Positions 25,156-33,401 of a stretch of DNA of 64,000 bases are shown here, in pieces (positions within the stretch are counted from its first letter, which is position 1; each line of letters opens with the position of its first letter). The stretch lies in NCBI GenBank assembly GCA_043497085.1, contig JBIEKI010000004.1, one strand, 5' to 3'. Below the pieces are notes generated by a model, which ran no database searches, was not told the DNA's origin, and saw nothing but the letters and a program-made list of their open reading frames with translations. This DNA is from Thalassobacillus sp043497085 (GTDB taxonomy: Bacteria; Bacillota; Bacilli; Bacillales; Halobacillaceae). The position numbers and the translations under genes are program-made.

Positions 25156-26316
25156 CTACTTCACTAGTTCTACTATTTTTTGTGCACCGTCTGCCATTGA
25201 ATCCGCGGATGTGATGTTCAAACCGGATTCATCCAAGATTTTCTTACCTTGCTCGACATTCGTACCTTCCAAACGAACGACCAATGGAAGTGTCAATCCG
25301 ATCTGTTTGGTAGCTTCTACAACACCCTCAGCAATGACATCACACTTCATGATACCGCCGAAGATATTAACAAAAATTCCTTTGACATGATCGTCAGACA
25401 AGATGATTTTAAATGCCTCTGTAACCTTTTCTGTAGTGGCTCCGCCCCCTACATCAAGGAAGTTGGCAGGATCGCCGCCATAGTGTTTGATGGTGTCCAT
25501 CGTTGCCATTGCTAAACCGGCACCATTAACCATACAACCGATATTACCATCAAGTGCAATATAGCTGAGGTCATACTTAGAAGCTTCAACTTCTTTCGGA
25601 TCTTCTTCATCGAGATCACGAAGCTCCTGGACGTCTTTTTGGCGGTAAAGTGCATTGTCGTCAAAGTTCAACTTAGCATCTAACGCCATGACATCCCCAT
25701 CACCTGTAGTGACTAGTGGATTGATTTCAGCGATGGAGCAATCTTTTTCTACAAATACTTTGTAAAGGCCCATCATGAATTTAACTGCTTTTGAAATTTG
25801 CTCTTTCGGAATGTTGATATTAAACGCCAGACGACGAGCCTGGAAAGGAGTCAATCCGACTACTGGATCGATGACTTCTTTAAAGATTTTTTCAGGAGTT
25901 GCAGCTGCAACTTCTTCAATTTCCGTACCGCCTTCTTCTGAAGCCATCATGGTAACACGGCTTGTAGCACGGTCTAATACAAGGCCGACATAATATTCAC
26001 TCTTAATGTCGCAGCCTTCTTCAATCAGTAAGCGCTTTACTTCCTTACCCTCTGGTCCAGTTTGATGAGTTACGAGCGTCTTGCCAAGAATTTCATTGGC
26101 ATATGTACGCACTTCATCAGCATTTTTAGCGATTTTGACACCGCCGGCTTTACCGCGGCCTCCCGCATGGATTTGTGCTTTCACAACTGTGACACCAGAA
26201 CCTAATTTTTCAGCTGCTTCAACAGCTTCATCTACGGTATATGCCACATGACCATTTGGTACTGAAACGCCAAATTCGCGTAGAATGTCTTTCCCTTGAT
26301 ACTCGTGAATGTTCAT
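25156..26316 (-). CDS. sucC: Succinate-CoA ligase beta subunit
   Basis: About 386 residues, starting MNIHEYQGKDILREFGV, with an ATP-grasp domain (KAQIHAGGRGKAGGVK, CSIAEINPLVTT) and a CoA-ligase domain (FLDVGGGATTEKVTEAF, VNIFGGIMKCDVIAEG). It forms the nucleotide-binding half of succinyl-CoA synthetase. The ATG at 26316 has GGGAGG at suitable distance; six codons upstream are left out because they span the ribosome site. Confidence 0.98.
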   Translation of the reverse strand: MNIHEYQGKDILREFGVSVPNGHVAYTVDEAVEAAEKLGSGVTVVKAQIHAGGRGKAGGVKIAKNADEVRTYANEILGKTLVTHQTGPEGKEVKRLLIEEGCDIKSEYYVGLVLDRATSRVTMMASEEGGTEIEEVAAATPEKIFKEVIDPVVGLTPFQARRLAFNINIPKEQISKAVKFMMGLYKVFVEKDCSIAEINPLVTTGDGDVMALDAKLNFDDNALYRQKDVQELRDLDEEDPKEVEASKYDLSYIALDGNIGCMVNGAGLAMATMDTIKHYGGDPANFLDVGGGATTEKVTEAFKIILSDDHVKGIFVNIFGGIMKCDVIAEGVVEATKQIGLTLPLVVRLEGTNVEQGKKILDESGLNITSADSMADGAQKIVELVK

Positions 26317-26349
26317 GTTCCATCCTCCCATCATTTTAACTGCATTACC

Positions 26350-26379
26350 ATTGTATAAAAAAACGTCGGGAATTGTCCA
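26350..26379 (-). promoter_or_regulatory. Likely promoter of sucCD
   Basis: On the minus strand TGGACA (26374-26379) and TACAAT (26350-26355) are 18 bases apart, about 35 bases before the sucC start. Alternative alignment TATACA with 16 bases of spacing is possible. Confidence 0.5.
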
Positions 26380-26507
26380 CAGTAAGCGTCAGGAACTTGT
26401 CGAAAAAGTGACATACACGGCGTTGCAGGGACTATAATATGATTATGTAAACTACATTTCTCCTTTTATATTATCCTGTATTGCCATGAAGACTCATTTC
26501 GAAATAG

Positions 26508-26806
26508 TGGGGTCCGTTACCATAAGAGTAATGGGATGGTCCGGGAAAAGACTCGCTTTCCAGCTTCATCGCCTAGACACTCGCGACATAAGCAGTCCAT
26601 CAACGGGAAGAAAGATCACTTCCCTTTTGCTGTTCTGCTTATGCGTGTCGTGTCTCCCAAGGCGATTACGCATTCTTTTCTTTCCTGCGGGGGACCTGGC
26701 AAGCTTCCTCGGGCTAAAGCCCTGCGGGATCTCGCCTAGCCCCTTCTCCCGCGGGAGTCTCGCCGTTTCCCTTCCCATCCAGCCAGTTTTGTACTAAACG
26801 AACCCT
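26508..26806. repeat. Large imperfect palindrome, Bacillaceae-type repeat, element 1
   Basis: About 300 bp whose ends pair (GGGTCCGTT with AACGAACCC; GGATGG with CCATCC; GGGAAA with TTTCCC). Inside, CGACATAAGCAG pairs with CTGCTTATG plus GTGTCG, giving a second stem, and a GC-rich part with CCCTGCGGGATCTCGCC and CCCGCGGGAGTCTCGCC follows. GC content is clearly above the flanks. No credible gene lies in it; open frames across it lack ribosome sites. Such structured repeats are common between genes in Bacillaceae; I have not matched it to a named family. Confidence 0.7.
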
Positions 26807-26910
26807 TCAAAAGAAAAAAGAGTGTTTAACTAAAATCTTCATGTTCATGATTATAAAGAGGTATATGGGACTAAGGCTTCTTTCTACCATCATGGCGTTT
26901 TACAAGTGGG

Positions 26911-27109
26911 ATTTCGAGAACTTCCTATGGCAAAGGACGTAGGGGAACTGCGAGACTCCTGTGGGAAATGCGTGTTAGATGAGACCCCACAGAGCGTCAG
27001 CTCGAGGAGGCTCATCACTCGCCCACGGAAAGCGAGTTGTTTCCCAACGTCCTTCTCCTCTTACAATATCTCGAAATCAAGTCTTCGACTTTTCGGCCCT
27101 ATTGTTGCA
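26911..27109. repeat. Large imperfect palindrome, Bacillaceae-type repeat, element 2
   Basis: Ends GATTTCGAGA (26911-26920) and TCTCGAAATC (27070-27079) pair, followed inward by AGGACGT/ACGTCCT and GATGAG/CTCATC stems; the loop side carries CCCACGGAAAGCGAG. A tail beyond the palindrome, AAGTCTTCGACTTTTCGG, continues to about 27109. The right half (27016-27109) is repeated in inverted orientation at 61949-62042. It ends just beyond the flhX stop side at 27118. No gene is seen in it. Confidence 0.75.
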
Positions 27110-27117
27110 CAAGCTTT

Positions 27118-27390
27118 TTATGAAGGAGTTGCATCCTGATCGGCCCGGTAGATAAACGCAAAAACTTCCGCGACGACCTGGTATAATTCCTCTGGTATTT
27201 GTTCATTAATATTCAATTGGGACAACAATTCGACCAACGAGGCATCCTCTTGTACGGGAACTTCATTTCTGCGGGCATTCTCGATGATATTTTCCGCTAC
27301 ATAGCCCTTTCCTTTAGCCTTCAATTTGGGAGCATAATCCGTTTCCGCTTCATAACCAAGTGCAATTGCCTGCTTTTGTTTTTCATTCAT
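27118..27390 (-). CDS. flhX: FlhB C-terminal domain homologue FlhX (YlqH)
   Basis: A 90-residue protein equal to the cytoplasmic C-terminal domain of the export switch protein FlhB: QAIALGYEAETDYAPKLKAKGKGYVAENI, then ENARRNEVPVQEDASLVELL. The autocleavage NPTH motif of FlhB lies upstream of this homologous region and is not present in full. B. subtilis FlhX can replace that FlhB domain. The start overlaps the stop of the upstream gene by 4 bases (ATGA), which suggests a functional pair. Confidence 0.9.
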   Translation of the reverse strand: MNEKQKQAIALGYEAETDYAPKLKAKGKGYVAENIIENARRNEVPVQEDASLVELLSQLNINEQIPEELYQVVAEVFAFIYRADQDATPS

Positions 27391-29267
27391 ATCCTGTAGT
27401 CCACTCCTCTCTCTGAAAAATGGCTGGGATAGACAGATTGCTTATTCGTCTCCATGATTTTCTTTACCTGGAGCGAAGTAAGCTGATACCCGATCTTGTC
27501 CAATCCTGCTTCTAATTCTGTTTGAATATTTGCTGTGGTTCGGAGGGTGGCCTGGTCATGATTATAAATGATCAACATAACTTTGCTATCATAGATAGAC
27601 ATATCAATGACCGTTTCCTTTAAAGTTTCTAAATCCAAATAAAACAGGACATGACAAAACTCAGGGTCAATAACCCCTTCTTCATTTTTCCTGCCTTCTA
27701 TATTGATTTGAATATCATTACGCGATTTCAAATACGCACCTGGAAAAAGAAGGCTCATCTGTGCCATCTGCGTATTTTCCTGGTGAGCAGTCAGCTGAAC
27801 ACCATTCAGGAAGTGGACCAACTGCTGCATCCGCTCTGATTGCGTCTTGCCCGCCGATTGTTCCTGTATTGCCTGTAGTAAGATGGATTTCAGACTTTGG
27901 CTTCCCTGGATGTTCTCATTGTTCAGTAATTGTTTCAAAAAGCTCGCTTCATCATCGAGCCCTGCAAATTGAAGCGTGGTTTTCATTTGCAGCAATAGCC
28001 TCTGCGATAACTCTGGTGAAGTTGGAATGGTGTGCAAAAAGGTGGTCAGGATATTTTTCCCTGCTGAGTTTAATTGATTTCCTGCTGCTGCATCTACCAA
28101 TTCTCTAACTTGATGGAGGCGACTCAGCTGTTCATTCGTTGGAATCTTACCTGTGCTTGCTGATTCTCGTAAATGGTGAAGAGCTGCCTGCATATCCGGT
28201 GAATGCTTAAAAAGTTGAGGAAATATCTGCTTTTCTAAGTAATTTTGATGCTGGATCAAGCGGGAAGATACCCCCTTATCCGGATTGTCCAGAAGCGCAT
28301 CCAGTGCTTTCATCCATTGATTCAATGTTGCCTGTGATGTTTTATTCCATGGTAACTGCTGCTGGTACAGCTGCATTATTCCACGTGAGAAGGCCTCAGA
28401 GGTCAAGTCAAAAGGGAAACCGGATAGATGCTGTGTTGTCAACTTCGCTTGAATGGAAGCAGCTGATTCTCCAGTCTGTAGCTTTATCCCCTGATTGACT
28501 GCCCATTGCAGCCACAACCGTTGAAAACGGTCAAAGCTGGTACCCTCAGCAATTAATCCTGCCTGCTTCATGACCTGAAAGCTTTGGGTGTTACCGTTCA
28601 TTACATGATGCAAAAGGGTTGCTGTCAGTATACTCTTATCTGCTGAACCACTCCCCCGTATACTTGTTATTCGGTTCAGGAGGTTATTTTCCGTATTACT
28701 TAATGATTGTTTATGAAGGAGCGAATCTTCCAATTTGTCCAGGAGTCCTGTCAACTGCGACTGCTGCCTGGCTATTAAAGCATTGACAATCGCCGGCCGA
28801 ACTGGCAGCTGCTTTTCGAATAAATGGATGAGGGCTGGCAGTGCGTGATGGGCATTGGGGGAGCTCTTCAAAATGGCTGCCGCTTGCTTCAATGAGGATT
28901 GGCGAAAAGGAATATTTCTTGTTATCAGTTGGTCCAAGAGCCTGATATTTTCAGATGTTGCTTTTATACCAATACGCTTGAGCAGCTCACTCATCTCTTC
29001 TATCTGCGCACCAGCTTGTTTCGAAACCATTTTCAAATGAATTACTTCGTCTGTCGATTGAACCTGGAACAAATAGTTTTTCCCTAAGGTCAGTGATGCT
29101 TCCAGCTTTGCGGTCACTTGCTTGTCCCCCAACGAAACGACCGCCATATTATTTGGCAGCAGTTTCTTCACACTCCCCGATAACATTTGGCCAGCACGTA
29201 AGACTGGTCCATTTGGTGCCGCTACTCGCTGTAAAGCTTGAAAAAGATTTGAAGCGCTGGCTTGCAT
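27387..29267 (-). CDS. ylqG: YlqG-like protein with FliK-type C-terminal region
   Basis: About 626 residues, Gln- and Leu-rich, low complexity through the middle, with no membrane segment. The last 150 residues look like the FliK hook-length control domain: MSLLFPGAYLKSRNDIQINIEG, YLDLETLKETVIDMSIYDSKVML, and a helix-rich end LEAGLDKIGYQLTSLQVKK. The start at 29267 is set by GGGAGGAGG seven bases upstream; 52 codons of open frame upstream overlap rnhB and are excluded. Position matches ylqG of B. subtilis. The link to FliK is my reading of the pattern and needs a profile search. Confidence 0.75.
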   Translation of the reverse strand: MQASASNLFQALQRVAAPNGPVLRAGQMLSGSVKKLLPNNMAVVSLGDKQVTAKLEASLTLGKNYLFQVQSTDEVIHLKMVSKQAGAQIEEMSELLKRIGIKATSENIRLLDQLITRNIPFRQSSLKQAAAILKSSPNAHHALPALIHLFEKQLPVRPAIVNALIARQQSQLTGLLDKLEDSLLHKQSLSNTENNLLNRITSIRGSGSADKSILTATLLHHVMNGNTQSFQVMKQAGLIAEGTSFDRFQRLWLQWAVNQGIKLQTGESAASIQAKLTTQHLSGFPFDLTSEAFSRGIMQLYQQQLPWNKTSQATLNQWMKALDALLDNPDKGVSSRLIQHQNYLEKQIFPQLFKHSPDMQAALHHLRESASTGKIPTNEQLSRLHQVRELVDAAAGNQLNSAGKNILTTFLHTIPTSPELSQRLLLQMKTTLQFAGLDDEASFLKQLLNNENIQGSQSLKSILLQAIQEQSAGKTQSERMQQLVHFLNGVQLTAHQENTQMAQMSLLFPGAYLKSRNDIQINIEGRKNEEGVIDPEFCHVLFYLDLETLKETVIDMSIYDSKVMLIIYNHDQATLRTTANIQTELEAGLDKIGYQLTSLQVKKIMETNKQSVYPSHFSERGVDYRI

Positions 29268-29283
29268 CCCATTGCCTCCTCCC

Positions 29284-30057
29284 TTACCTTTTGATTGCAG
29301 CTGCAACAGGTGAAAAGCTGCGTCGATGATATGGAGATGGCCCGAATTGTTCAAGTGCTTCCATATGGGTGCTGGTTCCATATCCTTGATTCGCTTTGAA
29401 ATCATACATCGGAAATTCTTCATGAATTGCGCGCATCATCCGGTCCCTGGTTACTTTAGCAATAATACTTGCTGCTGCAATTGAAACACTTCGCTGGTCG
29501 CCCTTAATCAAAGATTCTGATGGACAAGGCAGTCCCTCAAGTTTTACAGCATCAATCAGCACATGATCCGGCGTCATGCCGAGATTTTCAACTGCTCTTG
29601 TCATCGCCATTTTTGTAGCTTGGTTTATGTTATAACGATCAATTTCTTCATTCGTTACGATGCCGCTCCCATAAGCGAATGCGTCAGTTACAATCTGTTC
29701 AAAAAACTTTTCCCTCTTCTCCGGGGAAAGCTGCTTGGAATCATTCAGACCCTCTAAATAATAATCCTTATGTAAAACAACACAGCCTGCTACCACCGGG
29801 CCCGCCAATGGCCCTCGGCCAGCCTCATCAATGCCTGCTACAAAATGATGGCCATGCTGGTATTGTTTTTTTTCAAACTCCATCATTTCCTGATACTTGA
29901 GAAGCATGGCATGTTCTTTTTGCAGCTGTTGTTCATGTTGCATAAGTAACTTTTGAATTCCTTTACGGGTATCCTTTCTTAATTCCTCTATATCTTTCTC
30001 AGCCAGCTGTTTACGAGTCAGCATGTCTTTCACTTCAGCTATCGTCCATTTTCCCAA
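29284..30057 (-). CDS. rnhB: Ribonuclease HII
   Basis: A 257-residue protein with the RNase HII catalytic start VAGIDEAGRGPLAGPVVAG (D and E ligands), later DAVKLEGLPCPSESLIKGD and SIAAASIIAKVTRDR. It removes RNA from RNA/DNA hybrids and single ribonucleotides. An N-terminal extension of about 70 residues, largely helical, is as in Bacillus RnhB. Order rbgA-rnhB-ylqG is conserved. Confidence 0.97.
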   Translation of the reverse strand: MGKWTIAEVKDMLTRKQLAEKDIEELRKDTRKGIQKLLMQHEQQLQKEHAMLLKYQEMMEFEKKQYQHGHHFVAGIDEAGRGPLAGPVVAGCVVLHKDYYLEGLNDSKQLSPEKREKFFEQIVTDAFAYGSGIVTNEEIDRYNINQATKMAMTRAVENLGMTPDHVLIDAVKLEGLPCPSESLIKGDQRSVSIAAASIIAKVTRDRMMRAIHEEFPMYDFKANQGYGTSTHMEALEQFGPSPYHRRSFSPVAAAIKR

Positions 30058-30120
30058 CGTTTAACTCCCCTATCGTCACTATTATTATCGGACATTTATT
30101 ACATTTATGTAGTTACAAAG

Positions 30121-30154
30121 AAAAAAGCGCACTTTTGAAATTCAAAAATGCGCT
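30121..30154 (-). terminator. Terminator of rbgA
   Basis: On the minus strand AGCGCATTTTTGAA and TTCAAAAGTGCGCT pair imperfectly, followed by a run of T. It lies between rbgA and rnhB. Confidence 0.8.
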
Positions 30155-30160
30155 GGTACA

Positions 30161-31009
30161 TCAATACCCTTCCGGTACATCAAAAGTAATGCGGCCAAGC
30201 TTGCCAGACCTCAAATCTTGTATGATCACCTCTGCGGTTTTTTCATAATTGACTCTGGCCCCGGATTCAAGGCATCCGCGTTTTTTACCGATCGTCTCGA
30301 ATGCTTCCATCATATCATGGAAACTGGAAAATCCATACCGTTGCTGCATGAGATCTGGATAAAAGTTTTTCAGGTAGTCTAATATATAGGCGGCAACATC
30401 TTCTATAGGCAAGATTTGATCTTTGATTGTTCCTATAGCAGCCAGTCGGTATCCCACTTCTTCATCTTCGAATTTAGGCCATAGAATCCCGGGGGTATCC
30501 AGCAGTTCAAAATCTTTTTTGACCTTGATCCACTGTTGACTGGTAGTAACTCCCGGGCGGTCGCCTGTCTTTGCAATTTTCTTATTGGCCAGACTGTTGA
30601 TAAGCGTAGATTTCCCTACATTGGGTATTCCAAGAATCATAGCACGCGCCGGTCTGGGATTAATCCCTTTCGCTTTCAATTTGTCCATCTTTTCCTGCGA
30701 CATTTCCTTGGCCAGTTGAATGAGTGCCTGGATATCTTTCTTATCCTGCGCATTCACTGCTATAGCCGGAGCATTTGCATTTTTAAATGAATTCCTCCAT
30801 TGATCGGAAAGCTTTGGATCGGCAAGATCTTTCTTCATCATTACAATCATTTTCGGTTTCGATTGAAGCAATTGCTGCAGCATCGGATTTTGTGAGGATT
30901 CCGGTGCTCTTGCGTCGACCAGTTCGATGACAAAGTCGACGAGTTTCAGCTTCTCTCCTACTTCTCTTTTTGCTTTGGCCATATGGCCTGGAAACCATTG
31001 TATTGTCAT
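30161..31009 (-). CDS. rbgA: Ribosome biogenesis GTPase RbgA (YlqF)
   Basis: A 282-residue circularly permuted GTPase: the G4-like motif (MKKDLAD) comes first, then G1 GIPNVGKSTLIN, then G3 DTPGILWP. It starts TIQWFPGHMAKAKREV, the RbgA hallmark. RbgA is needed for late assembly of the 50S ribosomal subunit. It lies between lepB and rnhB. Confidence 0.97.
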   Translation of the reverse strand: MTIQWFPGHMAKAKREVGEKLKLVDFVIELVDARAPESSQNPMLQQLLQSKPKMIVMMKKDLADPKLSDQWRNSFKNANAPAIAVNAQDKKDIQALIQLAKEMSQEKMDKLKAKGINPRPARAMILGIPNVGKSTLINSLANKKIAKTGDRPGVTTSQQWIKVKKDFELLDTPGILWPKFEDEEVGYRLAAIGTIKDQILPIEDVAAYILDYLKNFYPDLMQQRYGFSSFHDMMEAFETIGKKRGCLESGARVNYEKTAEVIIQDLRSGKLGRITFDVPEGY

Positions 31010-31018
31010 ATTATCACC

Positions 31019-31582
31019 TTATTCCAGTACGATTCGGATTCGTTCCAGCGGCCAGTAAGTCAGAACTGCTTCCCCTACAATCTGATCCATAGGAACAACA
31101 CCGAACATACGACTATCAGTAGAATTATTACGGTTATCGCCCAGTACGAAAACATGTCCTTCCGGTACTGTTTCATATCCTTCTTCTGTCACTTGTTCCA
31201 AAGTAAAATCCTGTGTCAGGATCTGACTGTCTGGCATTTCCTGTTTCCGTTCTTCCAAGTAGGGCTCTTCTACTCTTTCTCCATTGATGTATAACTCATC
31301 ATTCTCCACCGCTACATGATCACCAGGCACACCGATGACACGTTTGATATAGTCACGCCGTTCGGTTGCATGAAAAACGATGATATCAAACCGTTCCGGC
31401 TTACCGATAGTGTAATTGATTTTACTGACGATCAGATGGTCATTATCTTCCAGGGTCGGAAGCATCGATGGTCCTTCGACTACGACCGGAGCAAAAAGTA
31501 CGACTCTTACCAATACTGCTAATATGGCAGCGATCAGGAATGCTTTGATCCATTCCACCCATGCATTCTTCATGAAGGCCAT
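31019..31582 (-). CDS. lepB: Type I signal peptidase
   Basis: A 187-residue protein with one N-terminal membrane helix (about residues 10-30), the catalytic serine S39 in EGPSMLPTL, the general-base lysine K80 in YIKRVIGVPGD, and the box GDNRNNSTDSR. It cleaves signal peptides on the outer face of the membrane. The start could also be the ATG at 31573. A gene of this type sits between rplS and rbgA in several Bacillaceae but not in B. subtilis. Confidence 0.96.
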   Translation of the reverse strand: MAFMKNAWVEWIKAFLIAAILAVLVRVVLFAPVVVEGPSMLPTLEDNDHLIVSKINYTIGKPERFDIIVFHATERRDYIKRVIGVPGDHVAVENDELYINGERVEEPYLEERKQEMPDSQILTQDFTLEQVTEEGYETVPEGHVFVLGDNRNNSTDSRMFGVVPMDQIVGEAVLTYWPLERIRIVLE

Positions 31583-31628
31583 CCCTTTCCTATAAGCTGA
31601 CTAATAAGTTCATAAGTAGTTTCAAGTA

Positions 31629-31660
31629 GAAAAAAGGAGCTTGGCATGTGCAAGCTCCTT
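31629..31660 (-). terminator. Terminator of rplS
   Basis: On the minus strand AAGGAGCTTG and CAAGCTCCTT pair across a short loop, followed by TTTT. It lies ten bases after the rplS stop codon. Confidence 0.92.
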
Positions 31661-31669
31661 ACTGTTTCA

Positions 31670-32014
31670 TTAGATGATTTCTTTAATACGCGCAGCTTTA
31701 CCACGCAGATTGCGTAGATAGTATAGCTTCGCACGACGAACTTTACCACGGCGTGTACGTTCGATTTTCTCGATACGTGGGGAATGTAGCGGGAATGTAC
31801 GCTCGATTCCAACACCGTAAGAAATTTTACGTACAGTGAATGTTTCGCTGATTCCGCCGTTTTGACGCTTGATTACAACGCCTTCGAAAACCTGGATACG
31901 CTCGCGAGTACCTTCCACGACTTTTACGTGGACCTTCACGGTATCACCAGGACGGAAATCAGGATGGTCTGTACGAAGTTGATCTTTTGTAATTTCGTTA
32001 ATCAAATCTTGCAT
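31670..32014 (-). CDS. rplS: 50S ribosomal protein L19
   Basis: A 114-residue protein matching bacterial L19: DFRPGDTVKVHVKVVEGTRERIQ, FTVRKISYGVGIERTFPLHSP and a basic C-terminus RRAKLYYLRNLRGKAARIKE. It sits at the interface of the ribosomal subunits. It has its own promoter and a structured leader, and a terminator, so it is transcribed as a single gene or with little read-through. Confidence 0.98.
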   Translation of the reverse strand: MQDLINEITKDQLRTDHPDFRPGDTVKVHVKVVEGTRERIQVFEGVVIKRQNGGISETFTVRKISYGVGIERTFPLHSPRIEKIERTRRGKVRRAKLYYLRNLRGKAARIKEII

Positions 32015-32063
32015 CCTATTTCACTCTCCTTCCAAACTAATGCTCTTGACTAACTAGGAGACA

Positions 32064-32100
32064 GCGGAACATCGTTTTCCGCTTAAACCGACGTTTAAGC
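32064..32100 (-). ncRNA. Structured rplS leader (probable L19 autoregulatory leader)
   Basis: Right after the predicted transcription start (about 32103) the minus strand has two adjacent hairpins: GCTTAAAC/GTTTAAGC (32081-32100) and GCGGAA/TTCCGC (32064-32082), which share two bases and so may be alternative or stacked. They lie 50-90 bases before the rplS start. L19 leaders that bind L19 are known in Firmicutes; I judge by position and structure, not by a covariance search. Confidence 0.55.
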
Positions 32101-32109
32101 ACAAAATTT

Positions 32110-32138
32110 AATATATCATAATTTCATTGCTACTGCAA
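32110..32138 (-). promoter_or_regulatory. Promoter of rplS
   Basis: On the minus strand TTGCAG (32133-32138), 17 bases, TATATT (32110-32115), between the trmD stop and the structured leader. Spacing is ideal and the -10 has five of six consensus bases. Confidence 0.75.
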
Positions 32139-32142
32139 CAAG

Positions 32143-32877
32143 CTATCCGTTATTTTCCCATTTTTCTATCCATGATTTTTCTTTATCCGTCAAGTTTCTT
32201 TCTCTTAACAGATCAGGCCGACGCTGCCAGGTACGATATAAGGACTGCTGATGGCGCCATTCTTCAATACGGGCATGGTCACCGGATAATAAAGTGTCCG
32301 GCACTTTCATCCCTCGAAAATCGGCAGGACGTGTATAATGGGGATGCTCAAGCAAACCATTTGAAAAGGAATCCTCTGGCGCAGACCGTTTATTCCCTAA
32401 TGCCTCAGGTAACAGACGTACGACAGAATCGATAACAACCATCGCCCCAAGCTCTCCGCCAGTCAACACATAATCCCCGATTGATATTTCGTCTGTGACC
32501 ACATGTTCCCGTATGCGTTCATCATAACCTTCATAATGGCCGCATAAGAAAATCAGATGATCCTCTTCCGAAAGTTCTACCGCTTTGCTCTGGGTATAGG
32601 TTTCGCCCTGAGGACACAGGAGAATTACACGAGGGGTGGTTTTCCGTTGTTCCTTGACCGCTTCGACTGCATCGAACAGCGGTTGAGGAGTAAGCACCAT
32701 CCCTGCGCCACCCCCATAAGGATAATCATCGACCTTTTGATGCTTGTTTACGCTGTAATCACGAAAGTTAATGAAATCATAACTGAAAATGTTACGGTCT
32801 TGAGCTTTCTTTAAAATGGAATTATTCAATACACCTTCAAACATTTCTGGAAACAACGTTAGTATATCGATATGCAT
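32143..32877 (-). CDS. trmD: tRNA (guanine-37-N1)-methyltransferase
   Basis: A 244-residue protein of the SPOUT class with the trefoil-knot sequence CGHYEGYDERI and ISIGDYVLTGGELGAMV. It methylates G37 next to the anticodon to prevent frameshifting. The start is at the stop of rimM; the order rimM-trmD-rplS is conserved in bacteria. Confidence 0.98.
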   Translation of the reverse strand: MHIDILTLFPEMFEGVLNNSILKKAQDRNIFSYDFINFRDYSVNKHQKVDDYPYGGGAGMVLTPQPLFDAVEAVKEQRKTTPRVILLCPQGETYTQSKAVELSEEDHLIFLCGHYEGYDERIREHVVTDEISIGDYVLTGGELGAMVVIDSVVRLLPEALGNKRSAPEDSFSNGLLEHPHYTRPADFRGMKVPDTLLSGDHARIEEWRHQQSLYRTWQRRPDLLRERNLTDKEKSWIEKWENNG

Positions 32878-33392
32878 CAGTCGAGCAGCCCTTCTATTGG
32901 ATCAATGACTATCTGCTCTTCCTCTATATCCACTTTCTTGACGACATCTTCGATATAAGGAATAAGGGCGTCTGGCTTTCCATCCCGTTCCACGACCCAG
33001 ACATCATTCGCACCAGGGGTGAGGATCTCTTTTACTTTTCCAAGTTCCGTGCCATCCTCGAGAATGACGCGGCACCCAATGATTTCGTGAAAGTAAAATT
33101 CCCCTTCCTCCAAATCAGACAATTGTTCTTCCCGGATTTGAAGGATTCCACCTTTCAAACGCTCGACATCATTGATTGTCGGAAGGCCTTCGAACGTGAG
33201 TAGATCAAACCCTTTATGGTTACGGTGGCCGGAGACGATCAACTTTTCAGGCTTTCCCCCGTCTTTCACCCAATACAAAGGCTCTCCAGGCTGGAATCTT
33301 TCGTCAAAGTCGGTGATACGCATCACCTTCACTTCCCCTTTGATCCCATGCGTGTTGACAACTTTACCTACATTGTACATTTGTTGTTCCAT
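32877..33392 (-). CDS. rimM: 16S rRNA processing protein RimM
   Basis: A 171-residue two-domain protein: N-terminal RimM domain with NVGKVVNTHGIKGEVKV and C-terminal PRC barrel with GCRVILEDGTELGKVKEI and PGANDVWVV. It assists 30S head assembly and binds S19. It abuts trmD. Confidence 0.97.
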   Translation of the reverse strand: MEQQMYNVGKVVNTHGIKGEVKVMRITDFDERFQPGEPLYWVKDGGKPEKLIVSGHRNHKGFDLLTFEGLPTINDVERLKGGILQIREEQLSDLEEGEFYFHEIIGCRVILEDGTELGKVKEILTPGANDVWVVERDGKPDALIPYIEDVVKKVDIEEEQIVIDPIEGLLD

Positions 33393-33401
33393 AGTTTTTC
33401 A

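Noticed and set aside
26486..26797. Open frames on both strands (about 70-103 codons) in the first palindromic element
   Set aside because: No ribosome binding site, low-complexity composition mirroring the inverted repeats, and both strands open over the same DNA. They follow from the repeat structure, not from coding.
26480..27110. A large structured RNA such as OLE or a HEARO-type element
   Set aside because: The length is similar, but the expected neighbouring genes (OLE-associated protein, HNH ORF) are missing and I cannot recognise conserved sequence of those RNAs. Kept as repeats only.
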